A stretch of DNA of 16,502 nucleotides from Patescibacteria group bacterium UBA5194 (GTDB taxonomy: Bacteria; Patescibacteriota; Gracilibacteria; BD1-5; UBA6164): contig DHWA01000052.1 of the NCBI GenBank assembly GCA_002412935.1, forward strand, positions 1-16,502, written 5' to 3'. The translations under genes were made by a program, and so were the position numbers. A model generated the notes under the pieces. It did no database searches, had not been told where the DNA came from, and saw only the letters and a program-made list of their open reading frames with translations. Of this stretch, positions 7,374 to 16,094 are shown piece after piece; the stretch's first letter is position 1, and every line of letters starts with the position of its first letter.

Positions 7374-9989
7374 ATGAATATTGAAAAATTTACAATAAAT
7401 GCTAGTTCTAGAATTGCTGAAAGTCAGGATTTGGCTAATAGAAACAAAAATCCAGAAATTACATGATTACATTTACTTTACTCTATGCTACAAAGTGAAG
7501 ATAGTATAGTAAAAGAGATACTTCTTGATTTGTGAGTTGATTTAATGATTTTGAAAGCAAATATAAAAAAAGAACTTGATAATTTACCAAAAATAGAATG
7601 AAATTATACATTAAATTTAAGTCATGAATTAAATAATATTTTAAATGAAGCTCAGAGTATTGCCCAAAATTACAAAGATGAATTTGCTACGGAAGAACAT
7701 CTACTATTATCAATTATCAAAAATTGAAGTGATAAAATAAAAACTATTCTAAAATCATTTAATATAACTTATGATGAAGTTTTAAAAGTAATTGAAAAAT
7801 TTAGAAATTGAGAAAAGATTAGAGATAATGATGGAGAAAATAAATTAAATGCTTTGAAAAAGTATTGAATAGATTTAGTTGATTTAGCTCGTAAATGAAA
7901 AATAGATCCAGTTATATGAAGAGAAGAAGAAATAAGAAGAACTCTGCAAATATTATCAAGAAGAACAAAAAATAACCCAGTTTTGATTTGAGATCCTGGG
8001 GTTTGAAAAACTGCAATTATAGAATGAATTGCTAGAAAAATAGTTGAAAAAGAAGTACCAGATAATCTGTTACACAAAAGAATAATATCTCTAGATATGG
8101 GTTCTCTTTTGGCTTGAGCAAAGTATAGATGAGAATTTGAAGAGAGGTTGAAAGCAGTTATAAAAGAAGTAGAAAAATCAAATGGTAACATCATACTTTT
8201 TATAGATGAACTTCATACTATTGTATGAGCTTGAGCTTCAGAATGACAAGCCGATGCTTGAAATTTACTTAAACCAAGCTTAGCTAGATGAGCTTTGCAT
8301 ATGATTTGAGCAACAACAATAAATGAATACAGAAAATACATAGAAAAAGATGCCGCATTAGAAAGGAGATTTGCTTCAGTACTCGTAGATGAACCAAGTG
8401 TGGAAGATACTTTAGCAATTTTGAGATGAATAAAAGAAAAATATGAAACTCATCATGGTATAAAAATTTCTGATTCGGCAATTGTTGCATCAGTTGAACT
8501 TAGTGTAAAATATATTCCAGACAGAAAATTACCAGATAAAGCGATAGATTTGATAGATGAAGCTTTGTCTTCAGTAAAACTTAATACTATTTCAAAACCA
8601 GTTGATTTAGATATTTTGGATAAGAAAATTAGAAGTTTAGAAATAGAATTAGAGGCAAAAAAAACTGAAATGGGTACCGGTACCAAAAAAGAGGTACCGG
8701 TACCTGAGAAGGATAATCTTGATAAACTAAGACAAGAAATTGCATCAAAAAAAGAAGAATACACTAGACTAGAATCAACTTGGAAAAAAGAAAAAGACTT
8801 GATAAATTGATCTAAAGAAATTAGAGAAAAAATAGAAGTATTAAAACAAAAATCTAAAGATTTTGAAAGAGAAGCCAACTTTGCAGAAGTAGCTAAAATA
8901 AATTATGGAGAAATCCCTGCTTTGGAAAAAGAAATTGTAGAAATAGATAATAAGCTAGAAGAAATAAAAAAATCTGGTAAATCATATCTTAGAGATAAAG
9001 TTGAAGTTGAAGATATTTGAGAAATTGTTTCAAAATGGACTTGAATTCCTGTGACTAAACTTATTGAGTCAGAAAAAGAAAAATTATTGAAACTTGAAGA
9101 TATATTAAAACAAACTGTTATCTGACAGGATAAAGCAATTATAGCTATTTCAAATGCTATCAGGAGATCAAGAGCTGGACTTTCAGAAGAATGAAAACCA
9201 ATTTGAAGTTTCTTATTTCTATGACCTACTTGAGTTGGTAAAACCGAGACAGCTAAAGCACTTGCTTTGAATTTATTTAATTCTAAAGAGGCTTTTATAA
9301 GGATAGATATGAGCGAATATATGGAAAAATTTTCAGTTCAAAGACTTATATGAGCTCCTCCTGGATATGTATGATACGAAGAATGATGACAATTAACAGA
9401 AGCAGTTAGGAGAAAACCATTTTCAGTAATACTCTTTGATGAAATAGAAAAAGCTCATCCTGATGTATTTAATACACTACTACAAGTACTTGATGATGGT
9501 AGATTAACAGATAGTAAATGAAAAACTGTAAATTTTCAAAACACTATAATAATTTTGACAAGCAACATAGGTAGTCAGAAAATACAAGAAATGATAGAGC
9601 AAAAAAAGACTTATGAAGAAATAAATAAAGAGGTACTAGGAGAATTAAAAAATCATTTTAGACCAGAGTTTATAAATAGGATAGATGATATAATTGTTTA
9701 TAATCCTTTGGATAAAGTAATGCTTGAAAAAATAATTGATTTATTACTTGAAAATGTAGCAAAAATATTAAGTGAAAAAAACATAAAAGTTAGTTTTGAT
9801 AAAAAATTAAAAGATTATTTGATAAGTGTTTGATATGATATAGAATTCTGAGCAAGACCTATGAAAAGGGCAATTACAAGCATAGTTTTAAATGAATTAT
9901 CTAATTATTTATTGAAATGAGAAATCGTGGACTGAGACAGTGTAACTTTAAGTGTAGAAAATGATAAGTTAAAAATTTTGAAAAAATAA
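7374..9989 (+). CDS. clpB: ATP-dependent chaperone ClpB (disaggregase)
   Basis: 871 aa, the normal ClpB length. ClpB hexamers thread aggregated proteins and, with DnaK, return them to the soluble pool. Domains in order: Clp N-domain (about 1-145); first AAA+ module with Walker A GDPGVGKT (206-213) and Walker B FIDELHT (D278, E279); coiled-coil middle domain (about 410-540); second AAA+ module with Walker A GPTGVGKT (617-624), pore loop GYVGYEEGGQL and Walker B FDEIEKAHP (D689); sensor-2 FGARPMKRAI near the end. The middle domain distinguishes it from ClpA and ClpC, and no ClpP-binding loop is evident. Residues about 434-447 (GTGTKKEVPVP) are encoded by a doubled GC-rich palindrome, probably a tolerated insertion. 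Heat-shock control through the CIRCE-like site is likely. Confidence 0.97.
8673..8704 (+). repeat. Doubled 12-bp palindrome inside clpB
   Basis: GGTACCGGTACC (8673-8684), 8-base spacer AAAAAAGA, then GGTACCGGTACC again (8693-8704). Each half is self-complementary, so either can pair with itself or with the other. It stays in frame and encodes a hydrophilic loop in the ClpB middle domain. The 67% GC of each half stands out against its AT-rich surroundings. Confidence 0.85.
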
Positions 9990-10005
9990 TGTTTTGAGAT
10001 ATAAT
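9978..10005 (+). promoter_or_regulatory. Possible def promoter
   Basis: -35 TTGAAA (9978-9983) within the end of clpB, 16-bp spacer, -10 TATAAT (10000-10005), 37 bp before the def ATG. Good match to sigma70 consensus, but cotranscription from clpB is also possible. Confidence 0.5.
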
Positions 10006-10042
10006 GTAGCAGAATGACAAGAAAACTTAATAATAACTTCTT

Positions 10043-10513
10043 ATGTTAAAAATCCAAACTTGAATAAAAAATGAAATACTTAGAAAAGTTAGTGAAGATA
10101 TTAAACCAGATGAGTTTAATGCTTATTTTAAGCTGGGGAAAGAGATGATAAAATACATAAAAAATCCTAAAAATGGATGAGTATGACTTGCTGCTCCTCA
10201 AGTTTGATTCAATAAGAGACTTATAGTTGTAAGTCTAATAAAAGACTGGGATGATGAAAAATATCCAACAATAATGATGATAAATCCTGTTATAATTGAA
10301 TTTTCTCCAGAAACTTGTATAGAGAGAGAATGATGTTTATCAGTTCCAGGTAAAAAATGAGAAGTCCTTAGACCTAAAAATATAAAAATAAGTTTTATTG
10401 ATGATAAGAAAAAAGAAATAACTTTATATCTAAGCTGACTTTCAGCTCGTATAGTTCAACATGAAATTGATCATCTTGATTGAGTACTTTTTGTAGATAG
10501 ATTGGTGAAATAA
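10043..10513 (+). CDS. def: Peptide deformylase
   Basis: 156 aa. Removes the formyl group from the N-terminal methionine of new proteins; a metal-dependent (Fe2+ or Zn2+) cytosolic enzyme. All three family motifs are present: GVGLAAPQVG (46-55), EGCLSVPG (96-103, metal ligand C98) and QHEIDHLDG (139-147, ligands H140 and H144, catalytic E141). Every glycine of motif I and of EGCLS is TGA, strong evidence for the altered code. The start MLKIQTGIKNEILRKVSEDI fits the family's beginning. It lies 53 bp after clpB, and an insertion sequence begins 28 bp after its stop. Confidence 0.96.
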
Positions 10514-10541
10514 TCAATGACAAAAATAAAAAAGATTGGCT

Positions 10542-10564
10542 TAATGGAAAAATCTCTGTGGCTG
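10542..10564 (+). repeat. IS left terminal inverted repeat
   Basis: Starts TAATGGAAAAATC and ends TGTGGCTG. 20 of 23 bases match the reverse complement of 11574-11596. Confidence 0.75.
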
Positions 10565-10578
10565 TAAAAATATAATAA

Positions 10579-11519
10579 CTACTTTCAATCAAGAAGACTA
10601 AAGGCAACTTTTAGTCTTCTTTCCTTTTTTAATCATGGATGAAGTTTTAGCTTTGTTTTTAAATGTGTAAAAGATCAGTCTAAACTATTTGTGGTATTAG
10701 GAATATCAATAGTTCAAATGTAATCATACCAAGTCCATAGATATTTAAGGTTTCTTTTTAAGCTATTATAAGCACTTCTTGTTCTTGAATGTATATATCT
10801 GGTTTTTCAACTAATAGGATTTATACTAATTTCATCTAGAAATGTTTTATATTTCTCATACCATTCATCTAACCAAAAAGTAAAGCTTTCTTTATCTGTT
10901 TTAGTCAATAATAATGTTATTTCTCTTAATCTAATATTTGCCTCTAATTTAGGTTTTTTAGTTATATACCTAGTTATTATCTGTATTTGATGAAATTGAC
11001 ACATTTGAACAGGATAAAATTTTGAAAAATAGTTAAGATTGAATCTTCTTCAATCACATACAATTGCTTTTATTTCCCATCATAAAGATTTAATATATTT
11101 AACTCAGTTCACATAGTCTTCTAATCTTTCATTTTTAATTTCTGCAAAATAAATGTTCTTTCTTAGTTCATAGCTTCTAAATACCATTATTCAGTATTGA
11201 TTTATTCATCTTTTTCATAAAAAAGTACAATCTATTATCAATACTGTACTTCTAGGAAATATTTCTTTTTTTTAAATTCCACTGAATCTATCTTTTTCTT
11301 TATTGTTCTTCAAGTTAATGAATATTTCTCTCAAAGTTCTTCATATGTTTGCTTTCAATGAACATATAAATTATATATTTTATTGTTAGTTAATATTTTT
11401 ACTCTAGTCTTATTTTGAAATATATGTTTACATATTTTACATTTGTAACTTTGTTTTCAATTTCTTGCTCAATCTTTTTTTGTTTGTAAACTATTACATT
11501 TTGGGCATTTTTTATTCAT
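10579..11519 (-). CDS. Transposase, Zn-ribbon plus DDE domain, made by -1 frameshift or frameshifted
   Basis: Frame 0 starts at the ATG at 11519 and stops after 94 codons (TAA at 11235-11237). It encodes a zinc ribbon (CPKC at C5/C8, CKIC at C27/C30) and a helix-turn-helix-like segment. The -1 frame continues to TAG at 10579-10581. A run of eight A on the coding strand (11266-11273) forms the slippery heptamer A AAA AAG in frame 0; a -1 slip gives one 313-aa protein. The -1 frame holds LIIDCT (D97), IVCDG (D156), a Q-M-C-x-F-H region and a C-terminal TNSLDGSFTHLK...HPGL motif, as in Zn-binding IS256-type transposases. Most relatives I recall have Glu where this has Asp (D281), so activity is uncertain. 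Programmed frameshifting and a simple inactivating mutation both remain possible. Confidence 0.8.
10591..10630 (+). terminator. Intrinsic terminator for def, embedded in the transposase 3' end
   Basis: AAGAAGACTAAA (10591-10602) pairs perfectly with TTTAGTCTTCTT (10610-10621) around GGCAACT, followed by a pyrimidine run ending in six T (to 10630). It is oriented to stop plus-strand transcripts arriving from def. The same bases encode the transposase C-terminus (KKERRLKVAFSLL) on the other strand. Confidence 0.7.
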
Positions 11520-11530
11520 ACAAAATAAAA

Positions 11531-11572
11531 ATTAGTTAATAAGTCTCTCTATAATAATACTTATTAACTAAT
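11531..11572. repeat. 13-bp inverted repeat in the transposase leader
   Basis: ATTAGTTAATAAG (11531-11543) and its exact complement (11560-11572) lie between the transposase ATG and the right terminal repeat. A stem here would form in transcripts entering the element from outside. In some insertion sequences such leader structures limit transposase expression from outside promoters; here that is inference. Confidence 0.6.
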
Positions 11573-11573
11573 T

Positions 11574-11596
11574 TAGCCACAGATTTTTTTCCATTA
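11574..11596 (-). repeat. IS right terminal inverted repeat
   Basis: Starts TAGCCACAGATTT and ends TTTCCATTA. It is the partner of 10542-10564 with three mismatches. Confidence 0.75.
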
Positions 11597-11600
11597 GGTC

Positions 11601-11632
11601 AAAAGATTTAGTTTTTTAAAACTAAATCTTTT
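11601..11632. terminator. Strong hairpin, likely bidirectional terminator
   Basis: AAAAGATTTAGTTTT (11601-11615) pairs perfectly with 11618-11632 over 15 bp with a two-base gap. T runs follow on both strands. It lies 18 bp beyond the stop of the small pilin-like gene and just outside the insertion sequence, so it probably ends the leftward comM-to-pilin-like unit. Confidence 0.7.
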
Positions 11633-11649
11633 TTATTTTTGAATTATAA

Positions 11650-12003
11650 TTATGCTCAAGATCATCCTCAAATTATAGAATTTACAACAAAACTAACTAT
11701 AGAATTAGCTAGCCATATAACAACTAGACCTATAAGAGCTTGAGTAATAACTGTTCTTCATTTTTTTACTTTTTCTTCAGCTCATCCAGCTGTAAGTATC
11801 ATAAATCATCCCCATAAAGCATATACAACTGCTACTAAATATAGAAATCATATACCTCTTGTTATAAGTGTCTGAACTGCTACATCAGCAGGATCTTGAG
11901 TTCATGCAATTCAAGGATCAACTTTATTTGGAAAAAACTCTGCATTTACATAATTTAAACCAAAAAAAGAAAAACCAATTAAGCTAGAAAATATTTTTTT
12001 CAT
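11650..12003 (-). CDS. Small two-helix pilin-like membrane protein
   Basis: 117 aa, ATG at 12003 to TAA at 11650-11652. The N-terminus (MKKIFSSLIGFSFFGLNYV) is a Sec signal peptide with a likely cut after VNA. The mature part has two hydrophobic helices (GIGFLYLVAVVYALWGGFMI and ALIGLVVIWLANSIVSFVV) separated by a short charged loop (GGAEEKVKKGRT), and ends in Gly. This layout matches the VirB2/TrbC-like and 'Mbov_0395 type' pilin-like proteins common in candidate phyla; the name is recalled from family features, not searched. Those proteins are small membrane subunits, and their function in these phyla is unknown. It follows the pseudouridine synthase on the same strand with a 64-bp gap. Confidence 0.75.
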
Positions 12004-12067
12004 ATTTGAATTATTAATAAATATAATTAACGAAAATTATTATATTATAACTTGTTTAAAAATCAAA

Positions 12068-13048
12068 TTATTTTATTTTCTCCAAAACATTTTTCATATC
12101 TTCTTTTAACCTAGCCTCCAAAGTTATTTTTTTTCAAGTTCAGTAATGAGTAAATTCTATTTTAGAAGCATGAAGAAATTGTCTTGTGATTCAAAGTTCT
12201 TTTTGTAGATAATGATTAAGAGGCTTGTTTCAATAAGTCTTATCTCAGATTACTGGATGTCAGATATAAGTCAAGTGTACTCTTATTTGGTGCATTCTAC
12301 CTGTTTTTATTTCTACTTCTAGTAATGAAAAAATCTCATTTTTATATTTTAATTCTTCTAAAACTTTATAATGAGTTATAGCTTTTAACCCATTTTCAGA
12401 AATCTGTACCTTATTTTCATTTTTAGCATTTTCTATTCTTTCGAGTTTTTTGTCTATTATTCATTCTTTTTTATCTAAACTTCCAGAAACTAAAGCTAGA
12501 TAATATTTTCTTATATTTTTATGATTTTTAAAATCTTCAACTAGACGAGTAAGTATATCTTTTTTCTTTGCGATTATCACAATTCCGGAAGTATCTCTAT
12601 CTATTCTATGAGCGAGACTTGGCTTAAATGTAAGACTATTTAGTTTGTCTCATAGATAATCTTGCACTTGGCTAATCAAGTTTGTTTCTTTTGTCTTATG
12701 ATCACCAGGATGTACATTGATTCCTGCAGGTTTATTTACAACAAGCAAGAAATTGTCTTCAAAAACTATATCTTTTTTATCGAGTCTAACCCCGGGGTTT
12801 AGTAGTAACCCCGGGGTTTTAATGATCTCTTTTGAAAGTTGATCAAAATCATCATCAAGTAAAAATATTTTTACTTCATCTCAAATCTGTAGTTTATATT
12901 CGTTATCCTCTCTCTTTTTATTAACTTTTATTTTATTAGTTCTATTTAGTTTGTACAAAAGACCTCTTGTAGCTAGAGGTAAAAGCTTTTTCAAGAACTT
13001 ATCAAGTCTCTGATTTGCATCGTTTTCTGTGATTTTAAATTGTTTCAT
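12068..13048 (-). CDS. RluA-family 23S rRNA/tRNA pseudouridine synthase
   Basis: 326 aa. Converts specific uridines in structured RNA to pseudouridine. An S4-like RNA-binding region is at the N-terminus (QRLDKFLKKLLP...KIKVN...GDEV), as in RluC and RluD. The catalytic motif HRIDRDTSG is at 147-155 with nucleophile D150. Further family motifs are VNKPAGINVHPG, KYYLALVSG and KTGRMHQIRVHLTYIGHPVIGD. Whether it is RluC-, RluD- or RluB-like in specificity cannot be decided. It starts 2 bp after the HAD gene stop, so they are surely cotranscribed. Residues about 77-87 (KTPGLLLNPGV), between the S4 and catalytic domains, come from a doubled GC-rich palindrome. Confidence 0.95.
12788..12818 (-). repeat. 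Doubled 12-bp palindrome inside the pseudouridine synthase gene
   Basis: AACCCCGGGGTT at 12788-12799 and again at 12807-12818, seven bases apart. Same architecture as the doubled palindrome in clpB but a different core. It stays in frame and codes for the linker between the S4 domain and the catalytic domain. Confidence 0.85.
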
Positions 13049-13050
13049 AG

Positions 13051-13644
13051 TTATTTTAATATATTAAAAAGTTCTGGAAAGTTAGAAATAATCTTATGTG
13101 GTTTTCATGTTTCTAGTAATTCTTTGTCGTGATAGCCAAAATCAACAGCAATAGTTTTAACTCAAACCTCATTTGCTTCAAGTATATCTCATAAAGTATC
13201 AGTTACAAATAAACATTCATTAGAGTTTAATTTGTGTTTAGAAAAAATATGCTCAAACTTGGCTATTTTTGATTTATGGAATTCATAGCATAGTATATCC
13301 CCAAAAGCATGATGAATTTGGTTGTTTTTTAAGTATTCTGTCACATTTCTTGTTCATCCAGAACTTATTATATGTAAAGAATAGTTTTTACTTAATTCTA
13401 AAATTGTATTTTTGATTTTTTTATCAATTTCAAGAACAGAATATTCAGAATAAATGTAATTAGTATATCAATCCCAGTCAGCATTTTCCATTTTTCCATT
13501 AGTATTACTAAAAATACTTCAATTAGACAAGTCTTTAAGATCCTGTTTAGAAAAATCAATTTCAAAATATTCTTCAATTTTATTTCTATGAAACTCAAAA
13601 GTATCATGTATAACTCAATCAAAATCAAAAATAAGTGCTTTCAT
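13051..13644 (-). CDS. HAD-superfamily hydrolase, phosphoglycolate-phosphatase-like
   Basis: 197 aa. HAD motif I is FDFDGV (D7, D9), motif II IISSG (S94/S95), the motif III Lys is probably in HKSKIAKF, and motif IV is TDTLGDI (D149, D153). A small helical cap (about 15-80) gives the Gph/PGP-like layout. These enzymes remove phosphate from small metabolites such as 2-phosphoglycolate or nucleotides; substrate cannot be read from sequence. The gene overlaps nothing but is only 2 bp from the pseudouridine synthase and 73 bp from comM, in a leftward operon. Confidence 0.88.
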
Positions 13645-13717
13645 AAGATAATGCTTAATTACAAATATTAATTTTATTTTATTGAAAAATAATGAAATGT
13701 AAATTGAAAATATTTTC

Positions 13718-15244
13718 TTAATTATCCTTCTTCCTAAATCCCAAAGCCTCCAATATATGCGGAGTTTTGATATCTTCACATCACTCTAAATCAGCTATTG
13801 TACGACTTAGCTTCAATATCTTGTAATAACTTCTGGCTGATAAATCTAGATTATTGACAGCTTGTTTTAGTATAGTTTCTGATTCATCACTTAAGCGACA
13901 GTATTTTTCTATTTCTTTTGATCACATTTCACTATTAAAAGTGTGTTTTGTTCAGGTAAATCTTTTTAGTTGCATAAGTCTGGCTTTTTCTACTTTTTCC
14001 TTAATCGTTTTTGAAGTTTCTCATTTTGGCGCATTTTTTCCAAATTTCTCTGTTTCTACTTTTGGTACTTCTATAAATATATCAATTCTGTCAACTAGGG
14101 GTCAAGAAAGTCTGGCTCTATATTTTTCTATATCTTTAGCACTACAAATACATTGCTTTTTTGGATCAGTCATAAATCCACAAGGACAGGGATTCATAGC
14201 TCCTACAAACATAAATTTAGCAGGATAAGTGTATGTAGAATTTACTCTATTAACTGTGATATTACCATCTTCAAGTGGTTGTCTAAGTACCTCTAAAACT
14301 GTCTTTTGAAATTCTAAAACTTCATCAAAAAATAATACTCATTTATGAGCTAGGCTTATTTCACCTGGCTTAGCATTTCTTCATCATCCTATGATACTTA
14401 TACTACTTGCTGTGTGATGAACTGTTCTGAAAGGTCTATCTATGATTATTGGATTATCAATCGTTAAAAGCCCTGATATACTGTATATCTTTGATATTTC
14501 TATAGATTCTTCTAAAGTCAAATCTGGAAGTATAGTCTTGAGTGCTTTGGATAGCATAGTTTTTCAGCTTCAAGGAGGTCAACTCATTATGATATTGTGT
14601 CATCATACTGCTGAAACTATCAATGCTCTTTTTGCAAATTCTTGGCCGATTACATAAGAAAAATCATATTTTTCAACTTTTTCTTTTCTCAAACTTTTTA
14701 TATCGATTTTTTCAGCTATTTCATACTCTTTTTTTAAATTTAATATATCTATTAGATCAAGTAAACAATCAACTCAAATAACTTCTATTCAATCTACAAT
14801 TGATGCTTCTTTTATATTTTCTTTTGGGATAAATATCCTCTTAAATCAGTTTTCACGGGCTCAAATTGTAGCAGGAAGTATTCAAGAAACTTTTCTCAGT
14901 TTACCATCAAGGGCCAATTCTCATAAAAATATACTTCATTCTATCAATTTTTTTTCAATGATTACTTCATCAGATAATAGGATTCAAATAGCAATAGGCA
15001 AATCAAAACTAGGGCCTACTTTTCTTATGTCAGCTGGAGCTAGATTTACTGTGATTCTAGTTGTTGGAAGCTTTGCTAGACTTGATTTTAAAGCACTTCT
15101 TACCCTTTCTTTGCTTTCTTGGATTCATTGATCGGGAAGTCATACTATAGTGAAGCTTGTCATTCAGAAATTTATATCTACTTCTACATCGATTATGGTT
15201 CATGAAAGTCAGTTTAGAGCTATTGATTTTACGAGGGAAAACAT
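13718..15244 (-). CDS. comM: ComM/YifB family AAA+ ATPase (Mg-chelatase-like)
   Basis: 508 aa, full length. ComM is a hexameric helicase that promotes branch migration while transformed single-stranded DNA is integrated. The N-terminal ChlI-like domain (about 1-170: LPDQGIQESKERVRSAL, LPTTRITVNLAPADIRK, FDLPIAIGIL) is typical of YifB. Walker A is GPPGSGKT (222-229), Walker B VLFFDEVLEF (303-312), then NPCPCGFMTDPKKQCIC with the family's four Cys (353, 355, 365, 367), and the C-terminal SARSYYKILKLSRTIADLEG. It heads a leftward operon with the HAD hydrolase and pseudouridine synthase. With pilins nearby it supports natural competence, although YifB homologues also occur in species not known to transform. 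Confidence 0.96.
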
Positions 15245-15274
15245 AGAGATTAAATTAAAATGTAAAAGTAAAAC

Positions 15275-15368
15275 TTTGTCATTCTGAATGAAATGAAGAA
15301 TCCCTTGAACAAGGTATTGTTAATATTGCAATGCTAAAGGGATCCTTCGCTTTACTCAGGATGACAAA
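15275..15368. repeat. TGTCATT palindromic element, copy 5 (comM-dcd gap)
   Basis: TTTGTCATTCTGA (15275-15287) and TCAGGATGACAAA (15356-15368), one mismatch between the arms. Inner arms GAATCCCTT / AAGGGATCC also pair. It occupies the divergent gap between comM and dcd and is the most decayed copy. The 121 bp between it and dcd are AT-rich; I see no promoter I would defend there. Confidence 0.8.
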
Positions 15369-15489
15369 ATAGTAACATAAAAATGATTATATCTATATAC
15401 GAATTATATGCAAATTATTTTTTCTTGATTTTTTTATACATATAAATAACATATAGACAATATAATTTTATTATTTTATTTTTATACTT

Positions 15490-16035
15490 ATGTATTTATC
15501 AGATGTGGATATAAAAAAAGCTCTTGAATCAAAAGATATAGTTATATCAGATTTTGATGAAAAGAGATTACAACCTGCTAGTTATGACATACTTCTTTGA
15601 AATAAGTTTCTGATAGTTAAAGGCTCTTCTACTCCTTATGTAGATCCAGTAAACAAGATATTACCAGAATATGAAGAAATTATTGTACCAGATGGGGAAG
15701 CTTTTATACTTCACCCAAATGAGACAGTTTTAGGTACATCAAAAGATTATTTTGGTTCAGATAAATATCTCGTTCAATTATGATGAAAAAGCTCTTTAGC
15801 AAGAATAGGTTTAGCAGTTCATAATACTGCATGACTTATAAATCCAGGGCATTTTTTAAATATTACTTTTGAACTTGGGAATTTTAGTAGAGTTCCTGTT
15901 ATATTGAGACCAGGAATGGAAGTGGCTCAAATTCTTTTTTCTCAGATTTCAAGTCCTTGTCAAAAAGATTATAAAAAAATTTGAAGATATAAAGATGGAG
16001 AGGCCAATTTTGTGGCTTATGAGGAGAAGAAGTAG
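15490..16035 (+). CDS. dcd: dCTP deaminase
   Basis: 181 aa, normal length. Deaminates dCTP to dUTP (some homologues go on to dUMP), feeding thymidylate synthesis; cytosolic homotrimer. The family start MYLSDVDIKKALESKDIVI is followed by RLQPASYDILLGN, the core GKSSLARIGL (99-108, with Lys where most have Arg at position 100), HNTAGLINPGHFLNITFELGN with the presumed catalytic Glu E128, and LRPGMEVAQILF. Mono- versus bifunctional activity cannot be decided. Stop is TAG. A small ribbon-helix-helix gene follows after 59 bp. Confidence 0.95.
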
Positions 16036-16094
16036 AGTGTATGTTAATTATTACTTCCATTTAAAAAAAATAAATTTGCAATTACAAAAATAAT

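Larger units (their letters stand above)
10542..11596 (-). mobile_element. Insertion sequence, IS256/MULE-like, about 1055 bp
   Basis: Bounded by imperfect inverted repeats: 10542-10564 and 11574-11596 share 20 of 23 bases (both begin TAATGGAAAAA reading inward and contain CTGTGGCT). The single transposase gene lies between them on the minus strand. I see no clear target duplication in the flanks (AAGATTGGCT on the left, GGTCAAAAGA on the right), so the element may be old or the outer ends slightly misplaced. Confidence 0.8.

Noticed and set aside
2420..9989. TGA as tryptophan (Mycoplasma-type code)
   Set aside because: TGA falls at invariant glycines of P-loops and catalytic motifs, and genuine tryptophans use TGG.
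10530..11610. Target-site duplication flanking the insertion sequence
   Set aside because: The flanks AAGATTGGCT and GGTCAAAAGA share no direct repeat of 8-9 bp when the ends are set by the inverted repeats.
13854..14657. Plus-strand open frames of 71-124 codons opposite comM
   Set aside because: The minus strand encodes full-length ComM with all motifs; these are antisense frames.
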